Below, piece by piece: positions 15,291 to 23,550 of a stretch of 54,390 nucleotides of DNA (its first letter is position 1; every line of letters starts with the position of its first letter). The stretch comes from Clostridiaceae bacterium (GTDB taxonomy: Bacteria; Bacillota; Clostridia; Saccharofermentanales; Saccharofermentanaceae), in the NCBI GenBank assembly GCA_012728275.1, contig JAAYFK010000016.1, positions 1 through 54,390 of the forward strand. The letters run 5' to 3'. Below the pieces are notes generated by a model. The model was not told the DNA's origin, did no database searches, and saw only the letters and a list, made by a program, of their open reading frames with translations. The position numbers and the translations under genes were made by a program.

Positions 15291-16439
15291 ATGTTCAAAT
15301 TAATTGATTGGATAGCCGACAACATCGATAAAGATTCAATGCTTAGCAATGTTCTTATTCCTTTTCTTAACGTGCTAGCCATAGCAATATTGAGCTTAGT
15401 AGTATTAATAGTACTAAATTTAGTAACTAGCTTGCTTAAGAAGAGTAAGTCGAAATTCATCTCGAAAGTCTCTGATCTTGCTATGAGCAATCGCTTTCCA
15501 ACTAAGTTTTCTTTGTTCGCAATAGTTCTTATTATTTCGAAGTGTGCCAACAGATTCCCTGGAATCGCCGATTTCATTGTAGATACATGCTTTTTCTTGT
15601 CGATTATCATAATGATGGTAGTTATTTCCAGTATCATAGACATAGCTAATGCATACTATATGACTAAGATGATTTCCAAGAAGCGCCCCATCAAAGGTCC
15701 ACTACAAATTGCTCGAATTGTGATTTTTTTCGTGCTAGGCCTAATCATGATAGCAAAGCTAATCAATCAGAATCCTATCGTTCTTATTTCTGGAATTGGA
15801 GCCTTCACAGCTATTCTTTCTATTGTTTTTAAGGACGCGCTTCTTGGTCTAGTTGCGAGTATTCAATTGACCAGCGACGGACTTCTTCGTATTGGCGATT
15901 TTATTAGCTTACCAAAAGAAGGAATTGAAGGAACCGTTATGGACATCTCGCTCATGTCTGTTCGAATTCACGCTTTCGATAACACGATTTGTACTGTTCC
16001 AGCTTACACGATTCTCTCGTCAACTTTTCGAAATTGGTATGAGATTGAGAGAAATAAGAACCGCCAAATTAAGCTAATCGTTTGGATTGACTCCAACAGC
16101 ATTAAAGCTTTAAACCAAGCCCAATCTAAAGCAACTACTAAAAAGTTCCCGGAAATAGAGTTAAGTAATATTCCCAATGCCGTTGATCCTACAAATTTAT
16201 ATATGTTAAGAATGTATTTACATGAAACGCTTAAAAACATCCCAGGTATTCGTAAGGATAGTCCAATAATATGTAGCACATCAGCTATGTCTAAAAGTGA
16301 AGGTAGCGGCATTCCGCTTGAGATAATCTGTTATACATCAAATATTGAGTATAATGCATTTTGTCAAACAACGTCATTAATATACGAGATGGTTATTTCT
16401 AAGGCAAAAGACTTCGATTTGGTTATTTATCAGAAATAG
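15291..16439 (+). CDS. MscS-family mechanosensitive ion channel
   Basis: This 382-residue protein has five to six N-terminal membrane helices. The pore-lining/beta-domain signature of MscS follows: LISGIGAFTAILSIVFKDALLGLVASIQL, a Gly/Ala-rich helix (about 160-190), then RIGDFISLPKEGIEGTVMDISLMSVRIHAFDN (about 200-235), VPAYTIL and FRNW. It resembles the YbdG/MscM group with extra N-terminal helices. It should open under membrane tension to release solutes during osmotic downshock. I use ATG 15291, preceded by GGAAGGTGG; a GTG at 15282 is also in frame. A promoter-like TTGACA/18/TATACA lies at 15236-15265. Its 3' end overlaps the convergent small membrane-protein gene by 17 nt. Confidence 0.9.
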   Translation: MFKLIDWIADNIDKDSMLSNVLIPFLNVLAIAILSLVVLIVLNLVTSLLKKSKSKFISKVSDLAMSNRFPTKFSLFAIVLIISKCANRFPGIADFIVDTCFFLSIIIMMVVISSIIDIANAYYMTKMISKKRPIKGPLQIARIVIFFVLGLIMIAKLINQNPIVLISGIGAFTAILSIVFKDALLGLVASIQLTSDGLLRIGDFISLPKEGIEGTVMDISLMSVRIHAFDNTICTVPAYTILSSTFRNWYEIERNKNRQIKLIVWIDSNSIKALNQAQSKATTKKFPEIELSNIPNAVDPTNLYMLRMYLHETLKNIPGIRKDSPIICSTSAMSKSEGSGIPLEIICYTSNIEYNAFCQTTSLIYEMVISKAKDFDLVIYQK

Positions 16440-16785
16440 ATTTTACTCTCTCTAGAAGCGCATCGCGGAGCTTATATAATTTCTGAACACTATTTTCAAG
16501 AAAGTAATAATGCAAAACATAGGGCACAAGCAAAACCAAAAATAGAACGCATAAAATAATCATCGGAAGGCTTATCGATATCGTCAAAGTTGCAAGACTA
16601 ATTATCTCAAGAATTGCGAAAAGAACTGTCACGATCAGATGAATTAGCCTCTCATGCATAAAGAACGTTATCTTCTTCTCCAGCTCAATCTCGAAATCTT
16701 CAAGGTAAGAAAGAGTCGTGTCTTCTTTACTCATATCTAGAATCTTAACCACTTCGTCAATGTATTGAGAAATATATGCTTTCAT
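16423..16785 (-). CDS. Small membrane protein of unknown function
   Basis: This 120-residue protein has an N-terminal amphipathic region rich in Glu and Asp (IDEVVKILDMSKEDTTLSYLEDFEIELEKKI). Two adjacent transmembrane segments follow (about 50-72 and 76-97), then a short basic, charged tail. I recognise no family. The ATG at 16785 is preceded by AAGGTG; an ATG at 16800 is in frame but lacks a ribosome site. It follows the radical SAM gene closely and probably shares the dinB-ytqA transcript. Confidence 0.7.
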   Translation of the reverse strand: MKAYISQYIDEVVKILDMSKEDTTLSYLEDFEIELEKKITFFMHERLIHLIVTVLFAILEIISLATLTISISLPMIILCVLFLVLLVPYVLHYYFLENSVQKLYKLRDALLERVKSISDK

Positions 16786-16801
16786 AATCTTCACCTTCAT
16801 A

Positions 16802-17677
16802 CTACTTAAAGCGCTTATTAATATAGTTTACTACATTTCTCTTATTCCAAGTCCACATTGGAGCAATCAAAGAGGACTTAGGACCGTCTCCAGTCAAACG
16901 ATGAACCACCATATCCTTAGGCAACAATTCTAGTGCCTTATCAACTATGTCGAAGTACTCCTGCATCTCGAGAACACTTAGTTTGCCTTCATTATATAAC
17001 TCTTCGTATCGCGTCCCTTTGAGTACAAATAAACATGTGAACTTAATACCATCTGACTTACACTCGACAACATGATTCACCGTGTCAAGCATTCCTTCTA
17101 TCGTATCTCCTTCAAGTCCAAAAATGACATGAGTAATTACATTGATGCCCTCTTCCTTCAGTTGGATAATCGTGTCGTCATACTCTTGCGTAAAAAAACA
17201 TCTATTAAATCTATAAGCTATCTCGTCATTAGAGGTTTGAAGTCCTAATTCTACAAAAATTGGACAAATCTTATTAATGCGGCTTAGCATCTTTATCATC
17301 TTATCGCTAATACAGTCCGGTCGAGTTGCTATTGAAATAGCTCTTACTCTCGGATGATTAACCGCTTGAGAAATAGCATCCTCCAAGAAACCAACTTCAC
17401 AATATGTATTGGTAAAACTCTGGAAATAAGCAATAAACCCTGTGCCCTCATCTGTCTTAGTCTTGAGCTTATCTATCGCCAAATCAATTTGGTTTACTAC
17501 AGAAATGTTGCATAAAGAAGCGAACTCACCAGAACCCTCTCCAGAACAAAAAGCACAACCTCCTACCCCTTTACTTCCATCTCGATTCGGGCAAGTTACA
17601 GGCAAACTAATAGCAGCCTTATACATCTTGCATCCAAATCTATCTTTATAATAATCATTAGCGCTATAATATCTCAT
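16802..17677 (-). CDS. ytqA: TIGR01212/YtqA-family radical SAM protein
   Basis: This 291-residue radical SAM enzyme has the N-terminus MRYYSANDYYKDRFGCKMYK and an early cysteine cluster in CPNRDGSKGVGGCAFC (about 31-46), with the wide C-x(n)-C-x2-C spacing typical of the TIGR01212/Elp3-like group, here for a [4Fe-4S] cluster binding S-adenosylmethionine. Further family motifs are GFIAYFQSFTNTY, SIATRPDCI, VELGLQTSND and THVIFGLEG. The substrate of YtqA proteins is not firmly established. The ATG at 17677 overlaps the dinB stop in an ATGA, so it is translationally coupled; the upstream in-frame extension lies inside dinB and is rejected. Confidence 0.9.
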   Translation of the reverse strand: MRYYSANDYYKDRFGCKMYKAAISLPVTCPNRDGSKGVGGCAFCSGEGSGEFASLCNISVVNQIDLAIDKLKTKTDEGTGFIAYFQSFTNTYCEVGFLEDAISQAVNHPRVRAISIATRPDCISDKMIKMLSRINKICPIFVELGLQTSNDEIAYRFNRCFFTQEYDDTIIQLKEEGINVITHVIFGLEGDTIEGMLDTVNHVVECKSDGIKFTCLFVLKGTRYEELYNEGKLSVLEMQEYFDIVDKALELLPKDMVVHRLTGDGPKSSLIAPMWTWNKRNVVNYINKRFK

Positions 17678-18921
17678 TTCAATTCCGAACCAGGTTTCCC
17701 ACATATTCCACCCTCAGTCCGCGAGGGATCAAAGTTACCCAAATCACCATTAAGCTCAACAAGCCTCTTTATTGCTCCAGAACCATATCTTCTATTAATC
17801 TCATCTACAGTATTATCTAGTTTCTTCTCTCTATCAAGTTTCTCACAATCATCAAATATCGACAATTGAATTCCCTCGTTCTTCGAGATGAGCTTAGTAC
17901 ACCTTACACCAACACTTCGAATAGCCGCATGCCAATTATAGGATTCTCTGAAAAGCTCCAATGCCGTCTCATAAATCTCCTTCTCATTATTTGATGGTTC
18001 AAATAGAACTCTTTGCTTCTCATACGAATTTAAATTCTTGTCTCTAACCCATATTTGAACAACGGTTCCTAATAATTCATACTTGCGAAGTCTTGACGCA
18101 ACACTAGCTGCAAGCGAATGCATAACTCCCGACACATCCTTGATGTTTCTCATATCCGAAGAAGGAGTTGTCGAATTTCCTACTGACTTAATGTCCCTCT
18201 TATAATCATTCTTCATTACTTCGTCATCGTCCAATCCATTCGCATAACGCCACAACATAACGCCGCCCTTGCCAAGATACGAAGATAAATAGCTCTCACT
18301 TGCATTTGCAAGATCCCCAATAGTTCGTATATTAATCTTATGAAGGCTCGCTTTGGTCGATCTTCCTACAAAAAGCAACTCCTCAACAGGTAGCTTCCAT
18401 ACAACATCTCGGAACTCCTCTTCGCTAAAAACCGTGGTAGCATCAGGCTTCTTATAATCCGAACCTAACTTGGCGAAAACCTTGTTAAAGCTGACTCCTA
18501 CTGAGCACGATAAGCTAAACTCCTCTTTAACCCTTTGCCTTATCTCATCAGCAACCGACTTCGCGTCTCTATCCAAGCAGCTCTCGGAGATATCAATCCA
18601 ACATTCATCCAGACCAAATGGCTCGACTCTATCGGAATATTCACTATACATCTCCCTTAATCTCTTAGAGTAAAATGAATACTTCTCAAAATGTGCCTCG
18701 GCTTTAACTAAGTTTGGACACTTCTGCTCTGCCTTCCAAATAACCTCGGCAGTCTTAACCCCAGCTGCAGAAGCTAGATAATTCTTCGCTAGGACAATTC
18801 CATGACGTTTCTCAACGCTTCCAACTACAGCCATTGGGACATTGCGATACTCGGGATGCGCAATCATCTCAACTGAGGCAAAATAGCAATTCTGATCGAC
18901 ATGCAAAATTCTTCTCTTCAT
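17674..18921 (-). CDS. dinB: Y-family DNA polymerase IV-like protein
   Basis: This 415-residue error-prone polymerase has palm motifs ILHVDQNCYFASVE (first metal-binding Asp) and VEPFGLDECWIDIS (the Asp-Glu pair, variant of SIDEAYLD). It also has CSVGVSFNKVFAKLGSDYKKPDATTV, a helix-hairpin-helix thumb (LFVGRSTKASLHKINIRTIGDLA) and a little-finger domain. The tail contains IQLSIFD, a clamp-binding-like QLSIF motif at about residue 362, fitting recruitment by the beta sliding clamp. It would copy damaged DNA. A LexA-like box lies 18 bp upstream of the ATG. No Shine-Dalgarno is visible before the ATG and the mRNA leader would be extremely short. It is the first gene of an operon with ytqA. Confidence 0.92.
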   Translation of the reverse strand: MKRRILHVDQNCYFASVEMIAHPEYRNVPMAVVGSVEKRHGIVLAKNYLASAAGVKTAEVIWKAEQKCPNLVKAEAHFEKYSFYSKRLREMYSEYSDRVEPFGLDECWIDISESCLDRDAKSVADEIRQRVKEEFSLSCSVGVSFNKVFAKLGSDYKKPDATTVFSEEEFRDVVWKLPVEELLFVGRSTKASLHKINIRTIGDLANASESYLSSYLGKGGVMLWRYANGLDDDEVMKNDYKRDIKSVGNSTTPSSDMRNIKDVSGVMHSLAASVASRLRKYELLGTVVQIWVRDKNLNSYEKQRVLFEPSNNEKEIYETALELFRESYNWHAAIRSVGVRCTKLISKNEGIQLSIFDDCEKLDREKKLDNTVDEINRRYGSGAIKRLVELNGDLGNFDPSRTEGGICGKPGSELK

Positions 18922-18938
18922 AGTAGTATAATTTTAGC

Positions 18939-18958
18939 ATACAAACTTACGTTTGTAT
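18939..18958. promoter_or_regulatory. LexA/DinR-like operator upstream of dinB
   Basis: ATACAAAC (18939-18946), TTAC, GTTTGTAT (18951-18958) is a perfect inverted repeat. Its core CAAAC-N4-GTTTG is one base per arm away from the Firmicute LexA (DinR) consensus CGAAC-N4-GTTCG. It sits immediately before the SOS-type gene dinB, so LexA repression is the natural reading. Confidence 0.7.
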
Positions 18959-19072
18959 TCACACATAAGAGTCATTTATCGTTCTTTTCGAGCAAAAATT
19001 ACCTGTTTGTATGGTTTTACACATTGGAATTTTTATTAAGTAAAGGAAATTATAAATTAATTGTGAATAGAG

Positions 19073-19100
19073 TTGTAATAATCAAATTGTTGTCTATAAT
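19073..19100 (+). promoter_or_regulatory. Promoter of the response-regulator gene
   Basis: TTGTAA (19073-19078), a 16-nt spacer and TATAAT (19095-19100) in an AT-rich 230-bp gap between the divergent dinB and response-regulator genes. The remainder of the gap shows no gene. Confidence 0.6.
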
Positions 19101-19154
19101 TAAGATATATATATCAAAAATTAAAAAGATGTTCAAATGCATGGAGGTATAAGC

Positions 19155-19865
19155 ATGGCACAACATAAGATTCTATTGGTAGATGATGATACAGATATTT
19201 TGGAAATCAATCGTACTTTCCTTGCTAGTGAAGGATTTGAAGTACTTACTGCTACTACTATTGCTCAGACAATGGAGAAGATTCAGATACATAGTTTCGA
19301 TTGCATCGTTTTGGATGTAATGCTACCTGATGGAAGTGCATTCGAGTTGCCTCCTAGAATTGCAGTTTACTCTAAGGCTCCTATTATTTTCTTAACTGCT
19401 AAGGAGCAAGTTGAAGATAAGATTCAGGGCTTCAAGGTTGGCGCGGATGACTATATTACTAAACCATACTCGCTTCCTGAGTTAAGCTTGCGTATAAATG
19501 CTCATATTAGAAGAAATATGAAGAGCGAAGGCTTCCTTATGGAGTTTGCGCCTTTGAAGATTAACATAAAGACTCGTGAGGTTCTTTTAAAGGAGATGCC
19601 TGTTCATCTTACAAATCGCGAGTTCGATATTCTCAGACTATTAGCTGAGACACCTAATGTTATCGTTCCTTTCTCACGAATTTACTCTCATGTATGGGGT
19701 GATGATTCACCTTGTGATAATCACCTTGTAATGGTAAACATCTCATATCTACGTAAAAAGATGGAGAAGATTGCACCAGAGATTACTTTTGTTAAAACAG
19801 AATGGGGCACAGGTTATTCTTTTGCTTATCCTCCTGTAAAAAACAGTTTGCATAGTGAATACTGA
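19155..19865 (+). CDS. OmpR-family response regulator
   Basis: This 236-residue two-domain regulator has a receiver with acidic pocket LLVDDDTD, phosphoacceptor Asp in IVLDVMLPDG, the conserved Thr in IIFLTAKE and Lys in YITKPYS. The C-terminal winged helix has VHLTNREFDILRLLAETPNVIVPFSRIYSHVWG, VNISYLRKKM and VKTEWGTGYSF. Start chosen at ATG 19155 with GGAGG upstream; an in-frame ATG at 19137 precedes the ribosome site. It pairs with the histidine kinase 76 bp downstream, although a terminator lies between the two. Target genes are unknown. Confidence 0.95.
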   Translation: MAQHKILLVDDDTDILEINRTFLASEGFEVLTATTIAQTMEKIQIHSFDCIVLDVMLPDGSAFELPPRIAVYSKAPIIFLTAKEQVEDKIQGFKVGADDYITKPYSLPELSLRINAHIRRNMKSEGFLMEFAPLKINIKTREVLLKEMPVHLTNREFDILRLLAETPNVIVPFSRIYSHVWGDDSPCDNHLVMVNISYLRKKMEKIAPEITFVKTEWGTGYSFAYPPVKNSLHSEY

Positions 19866-19877
19866 TTAACCAATTCG

Positions 19878-19906
19878 AAAGCCTCTTAATAAACTGAGAG
19901 GCTTTT
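19878..19906 (+). terminator. Terminator between response regulator and kinase
   Basis: AAAGCCTCT (19878-19886), a 10-nt loop and AGAGGCTTT (19897-19905) followed by TCTCTTTT form an intrinsic terminator between the two genes of a two-component pair, so the kinase is probably expressed by read-through or from its own weak promoter. Confidence 0.8.
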
Positions 19907-19941
19907 CTCTTTTACATTACTTGTGAACCGGGGTTCCTTCA

Positions 19942-22134
19942 ATGGATAAGATAAAGAGGACAAAAAGAATAGTATTCAAGTCTTCGTTAAGATCGAAGCT
20001 CTTATTTGCTATTCTTTTTATTTTTGTATTTATTTTAGTTGGATACGTTAATACTGTTATTAACTCAAGAGTTGATAGCGGTATTACTTTTCACGAAGAC
20101 ACTCAAACCTTCGATTTTGCACAAGATGAGATTAGTGAAGACGATCAAGTAATCATAGGACAGAATTGGATATTTGTTCCAAATTTAACTGATGATGTTT
20201 TTCTCACACAAGATTATGAATTTGATGACTATCTGGATGGTATTTATGCATCAAATGTTTCGATCTCTTCTGACGGATGGAATGATCTTGGAAATGACGT
20301 TGAATGGCATAACACTACTGAGAAGAAAGGCATTTCTGCAGGAGATTTAATTGCAAGCGATAATAATTATCTTCATTCAGCATACCTTGCTCGAATCGAA
20401 TTGCCAGAAGATATTCAAACAATTAATATAAGTATTCCTGAAATTGATGGAATAGCACATGTCTACTGCAATGGCAGGCACCTCGGAAATCTCGGCCACC
20501 TTAATTCCTTTTATGATATTGAAATAGATCCTTCATGCGGATACTCTGCCGTCTCGTTAACAGCTAATAGCGACCATGAGTTGAATATAATAATATTCGT
20601 AACATCTGACAATCTTACGCCTTCACCTGGAATATTAGCTTTTCCTTCATTCGAAAATAGCTTATCCGAAGTTAGGGCAATAGCGTTATCAACCGCTTGG
20701 ATAGTTATTGTTGTTCTTCTTGCGACAATAGCTACAGTAGGAGGAAGAATTCTATCTAAGACATTTAGAGATGTTCGTAAGTTCTACTTTTTTTGTGGAT
20801 TGAACCTATCTTTCTTCTTGTATTTCCTAATTGATGGCAACTACATAATAATGAATGGGCTTACAAAGAGTCTTTTCACTTTTGTATTATTCATTGCTTG
20901 TGCTACTATGTTTTATTGCTTCATTTCCTCGCTTTTCGTGGATAAAGAGCTATTCGAAACGATGCCTTTTCTGCAAATTGACGCAATAATCGTTTGCTTT
21001 GTTGGAATTGCAATAGTGTGCCTTGTTTTGCTTGATATTAATCTGTTCTATTCAAACTATTTATACAATTCATCTCTGGTGTTCATGATTGTAACCTCGT
21101 GCCTTTGTCTTGGCAAGGTAATCTTCATACATATTGAAGAAAGAAATTCCACAATTGGACTATGTTCAGCCGTAACTAGTATTTTCTTTCTCAGTTTCAT
21201 GCTATCAAGCAATAACCAAATACTGAATATCTCGTCTTATTCTATTTTTTACATTTTGGCGCTTTTTTCTATTGAATTTGTTTTCGTAACTAGATATGTT
21301 AATCAATACCTTATTCTTAAGAACTCAGCAAGTCACATGCAATACGTAATCAAAGAGAAGACTCAAAATATTCAAGATATTAACCGTAGCCTTCTTTTAA
21401 CAAATAAGAGTCTTATTGAGAATGAGGAAGCTCGTAAAAATATCATGTCTAATGTTTCGCATGACTTAAGAACACCTATTGCTGCGATTCGCGGATACGC
21501 TGAACTAATGCTAACTACCAAGGATACTATGACAGAAGATATGCGAATAGCGTTTTTACAGAATATCATTCGCCGTTCTCAGCAAATGGAGCGAATAGTG
21601 TCTGATATCGTTGAGCTAAGTCGAATGGAATCAAGTGGATCGGAATTCAACTTCATGGACATTTCGCTTAGCGAGTTACTTGACGAGATTTTTTCGCTTT
21701 TCTATCAAGATACGCACGACAATGGCAAAACACTTAAGATTTCTCTTCCAGAGGATGATTTGCTAATAATTAAGGCTGATCCGAGAAAGCTTAGTCGCGT
21801 TTTCGAGAACTTAGTCTCAAATGCCATCAACTATACTGGCGATTCAGCTACCATAGAAATTAAGGCATGGAGAAGCGGCGAAGACAAGCCTTTTGACGAG
21901 CAAGAAATACACGTCACAGTAACTGATAACGGAATCGGTATTCCAAAGTCCGAAATCCCTATGATTTTCGATAGATTTTATAGAGCTAAGAACTCGGGTA
22001 AGAATATTAAAGGTACAGGTCTTGGCCTCTCGATTGTTAAGCTAATAGTCGACAAGCATCAGGCGAAAATCTCTGTTGATAGCATTCTTGATGTTGGAAC
22101 CACATTCCACATAGTTTTCAGAGCAAGCGAGTAA
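19942..22134 (+). CDS. 7TMR-DISM-type sensor histidine kinase
   Basis: This is a 730-residue membrane kinase. One N-terminal helix (about 18-37) leads to an extracytoplasmic region of about 200 residues, with a jelly-roll-like part (SAYLARIELPEDIQTINISIPEIDG, VYCNGRHLGNLG). Seven membrane helices follow (about 247-455), the 7TMR-DISM plan. After a coiled segment comes the HisKA domain with the phospho-His in NVSHDLRTPIAAIRGYAELM, then the ATPase domain with N box ENLVSNAINYT, G1 VTDNGIGIP and G2 GTGLGLSIVKLIV. The outer fold suggests binding of a carbohydrate or similar ligand (inference). The ribosome site is weak (GGGG). Partner is the regulator upstream. Confidence 0.9.
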   Translation: MDKIKRTKRIVFKSSLRSKLLFAILFIFVFILVGYVNTVINSRVDSGITFHEDTQTFDFAQDEISEDDQVIIGQNWIFVPNLTDDVFLTQDYEFDDYLDGIYASNVSISSDGWNDLGNDVEWHNTTEKKGISAGDLIASDNNYLHSAYLARIELPEDIQTINISIPEIDGIAHVYCNGRHLGNLGHLNSFYDIEIDPSCGYSAVSLTANSDHELNIIIFVTSDNLTPSPGILAFPSFENSLSEVRAIALSTAWIVIVVLLATIATVGGRILSKTFRDVRKFYFFCGLNLSFFLYFLIDGNYIIMNGLTKSLFTFVLFIACATMFYCFISSLFVDKELFETMPFLQIDAIIVCFVGIAIVCLVLLDINLFYSNYLYNSSLVFMIVTSCLCLGKVIFIHIEERNSTIGLCSAVTSIFFLSFMLSSNNQILNISSYSIFYILALFSIEFVFVTRYVNQYLILKNSASHMQYVIKEKTQNIQDINRSLLLTNKSLIENEEARKNIMSNVSHDLRTPIAAIRGYAELMLTTKDTMTEDMRIAFLQNIIRRSQQMERIVSDIVELSRMESSGSEFNFMDISLSELLDEIFSLFYQDTHDNGKTLKISLPEDDLLIIKADPRKLSRVFENLVSNAINYTGDSATIEIKAWRSGEDKPFDEQEIHVTVTDNGIGIPKSEIPMIFDRFYRAKNSGKNIKGTGLGLSIVKLIVDKHQAKISVDSILDVGTTFHIVFRASE

Positions 22135-22170
22135 AATAGAATAGCACGCAGATTGAAAATTCATGCGCGA

Positions 22171-22197
22171 AAAAGCTCTTCATGAAGAAGAGCTTCT
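22171..22197. terminator. Bidirectional terminator between kinase and DUF1858 genes
   Basis: AAGCTCTTC (22173-22181) and GAAGAGCTT (22187-22195) form a perfect 9-bp stem with loop ATGAA. On the minus strand TTTTT follows directly, so it best serves the DUF1858 gene; the kinase gene converges on it. Confidence 0.8.
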
Positions 22198-22224
22198 AGT
22201 AACCATCATTCAATACGATTCAGC

Positions 22225-22428
22225 TTAACCAATCGACTGAAAGTAGTTGTTCAAATCCTCAATCAATGCATCGCAATCCATGTTATGAACTATGCAAGCC
22301 TCTTCAATTGTTTCTCCAGAAGCTAGTGCACAGCCTAAGCAATGCAAACCTGCTGAAGCAAGAATAGGAGCAGTTCCCTCGCTAGCCAAAATAACGTCTC
22401 CAATAATTGTATCCTTGTTAACTATCAT
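22225..22428 (-). CDS. DUF1858-domain protein
   Basis: This 67-residue protein has the DUF1858 signature: an N-terminal MIVNKDTIIGDVIL, then ILASAGLHCLGCALASGETIEEAC. The C-x2-C in CLGC and Gly-rich turn are typical of this small family, often fused to or found with hybrid-cluster and other metalloproteins; a role in metal or redox sensing is possible but unproven. The ATG at 22428 follows GGAGGTGTGAA; a longer frame to 22452 lacks a ribosome site. It is monocistronic. Confidence 0.88.
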   Translation of the reverse strand: MIVNKDTIIGDVILASEGTAPILASAGLHCLGCALASGETIEEACIVHNMDCDALIEDLNNYFQSIG

Positions 22429-22540
22429 TTCACACCTCCATAAGGCTATCATTCACCTTGCTTAATCATAATACACTATATGCATTGTAATGTCATATCA
22501 AAAAAACATAACATCACACCTGATACTTTGACAAAAAGGG

Positions 22541-22569
22541 TTGACACCATTGTGCTTTCAGTAGATAAT
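22541..22569 (+). promoter_or_regulatory. Promoter of the HU gene
   Basis: Perfect -35 TTGACA (22541-22546), a 17-nt spacer and -10 GATAAT (22564-22569), followed by AAAGGAGG ahead of the start codon: a strong promoter as expected for an abundant chromatin protein. Confidence 0.85.
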
Positions 22570-22601
22570 GGAAATGCAAAATTGCCTAAAGGAGGCTTAA
22601 T

Positions 22602-22877
22602 ATGAATAAGACAGATCTTATTGAGACTATTGCGAACAGTACTAATCTTACAAAGAAGCAGTCAGAGGCTGCACTCAAGGCTACACTAGAAGCTATTGAG
22701 AATGCTTTGGCAAAGGACGAGAAGGTTGTTCTTGTTGGATTTGGTACATTCAAGACTAAAGCACTCGCTGCACGTAAGGGACGTAATCCAAGCACAAACG
22801 AGACAATTGATATTCCTGCTTCTAAGGCAGCTGTTTTCAAGGCTGGTAAGGAACTTAAGGATATCGTAAATGGCTAA
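22602..22877 (+). CDS. hup: HU-family nucleoid DNA-binding protein
   Basis: This 91-residue protein is HU over its whole length. MNKTDLIETIANSTNLTKKQSEAALKATLEAI is the dimerising helices. VVLVGFGTFKTKALAARKGRNPSTNETIDIPASKAAVFKAGKELKDIVN is the beta arms, with the RNP intercalation motif and the basic end helix. HU bends and compacts DNA as a homodimer. It has a near-consensus promoter, an excellent AAAGGAGG ribosome site and its own strong terminator, so it is monocistronic and highly expressed. Confidence 0.97.
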   Translation: MNKTDLIETIANSTNLTKKQSEAALKATLEAIENALAKDEKVVLVGFGTFKTKALAARKGRNPSTNETIDIPASKAAVFKAGKELKDIVNG

Positions 22878-22898
22878 TTAATTGTTGATTAGTAATCT

Positions 22899-22930
22899 AT
22901 ACCACCGTTTCACGACGGTGGTATTTTTTT
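22899..22930 (+). terminator. Terminator of hup
   Basis: ATACCACCGT (22899-22908), loop TTCACG, ACGGTGGTAT (22915-22924) and then seven T. It overlaps the last codons and stop of the convergent Spo0A-C-like gene (ends at 22910). Confidence 0.95.
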
Positions 22931-23470
22931 GCATGTTTCTTGATACAGCATAAGGATTAGAGATATTGTCCTCATTTTAGATTCACCCAGCTTGCTCTTT
23001 CTGATTGAATATCTGACATCTCTTTCCATCTGCGAGTAAGTCATCTTCAAATGAGATGCAACTCTTGAGTAAAGAATCTTCATAGATAGATTTGTAGTGG
23101 ATACTAGTTTTATACTTTGAACCATCTTACAAATAATAAAAGAACCTACCAAGGTCATATCAAAACCATTCTCTCTCATGGTTTGTAAAACTAATTCATT
23201 GAATGACTCCGTTTCATTTAAGGAAGCTTTATTTACAACTCTCTCCTGCGCTATCTGGGTTACCTTCTCTGCAGCATAGTTGGCGCTGCGCCTTGCATCC
23301 ACCATATAGTGAAGTCTCCCAGCGGTATCCATTATTCCTACTATACCCTTATCTCGCATAAAACTATTAACGTTATCTAGAATGCCCTTATCATTGCAGA
23401 TAACATAAATACCAGTTTCCCCCTCCATCATAGGTGAGTATCCAAAAACAGACTTACTTGTCGCATACAT
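22910..23470 (-). CDS. Spo0A C-terminal-domain-like regulator without a receiver domain
   Basis: In this 186-residue protein, residues about 105-180 (LVGSFIICKMVQSIKLVSTTNL, then LYSRVASHLKMTYSQMERDVRYSIRKSKLG) match the sigma-interacting and recognition helices of Spo0A's DNA-binding domain, which typically reads [25 protein letters not shown]. The N-terminal 70 residues (GIYVICNDKGILDNVNSFMRDKGIVGIMDTAGRLHYMVDARRS) have no phosphorylatable Asp pattern of a receiver and so form a different sensor or dimer domain. AAGGAGG precedes the ATG. It may be a DNA-binding regulator acting on 0A-box-like sites; this is inference. No sporulation genes are nearby. It stands alone, with its stop codon inside the hup terminator stem. 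Confidence 0.72.
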   Translation of the reverse strand: MYATSKSVFGYSPMMEGETGIYVICNDKGILDNVNSFMRDKGIVGIMDTAGRLHYMVDARRSANYAAEKVTQIAQERVVNKASLNETESFNELVLQTMRENGFDMTLVGSFIICKMVQSIKLVSTTNLSMKILYSRVASHLKMTYSQMERDVRYSIRKSKLGESKMRTISLILMLYQETCKKIPPS

Positions 23471-23550
23471 GATAAAACCTCCTTGTGATCAAATGTTAAC
23501 AGTACGAACATTCTTTCACACTCGGAGGTATCATTTCAATGCAAATTGTC

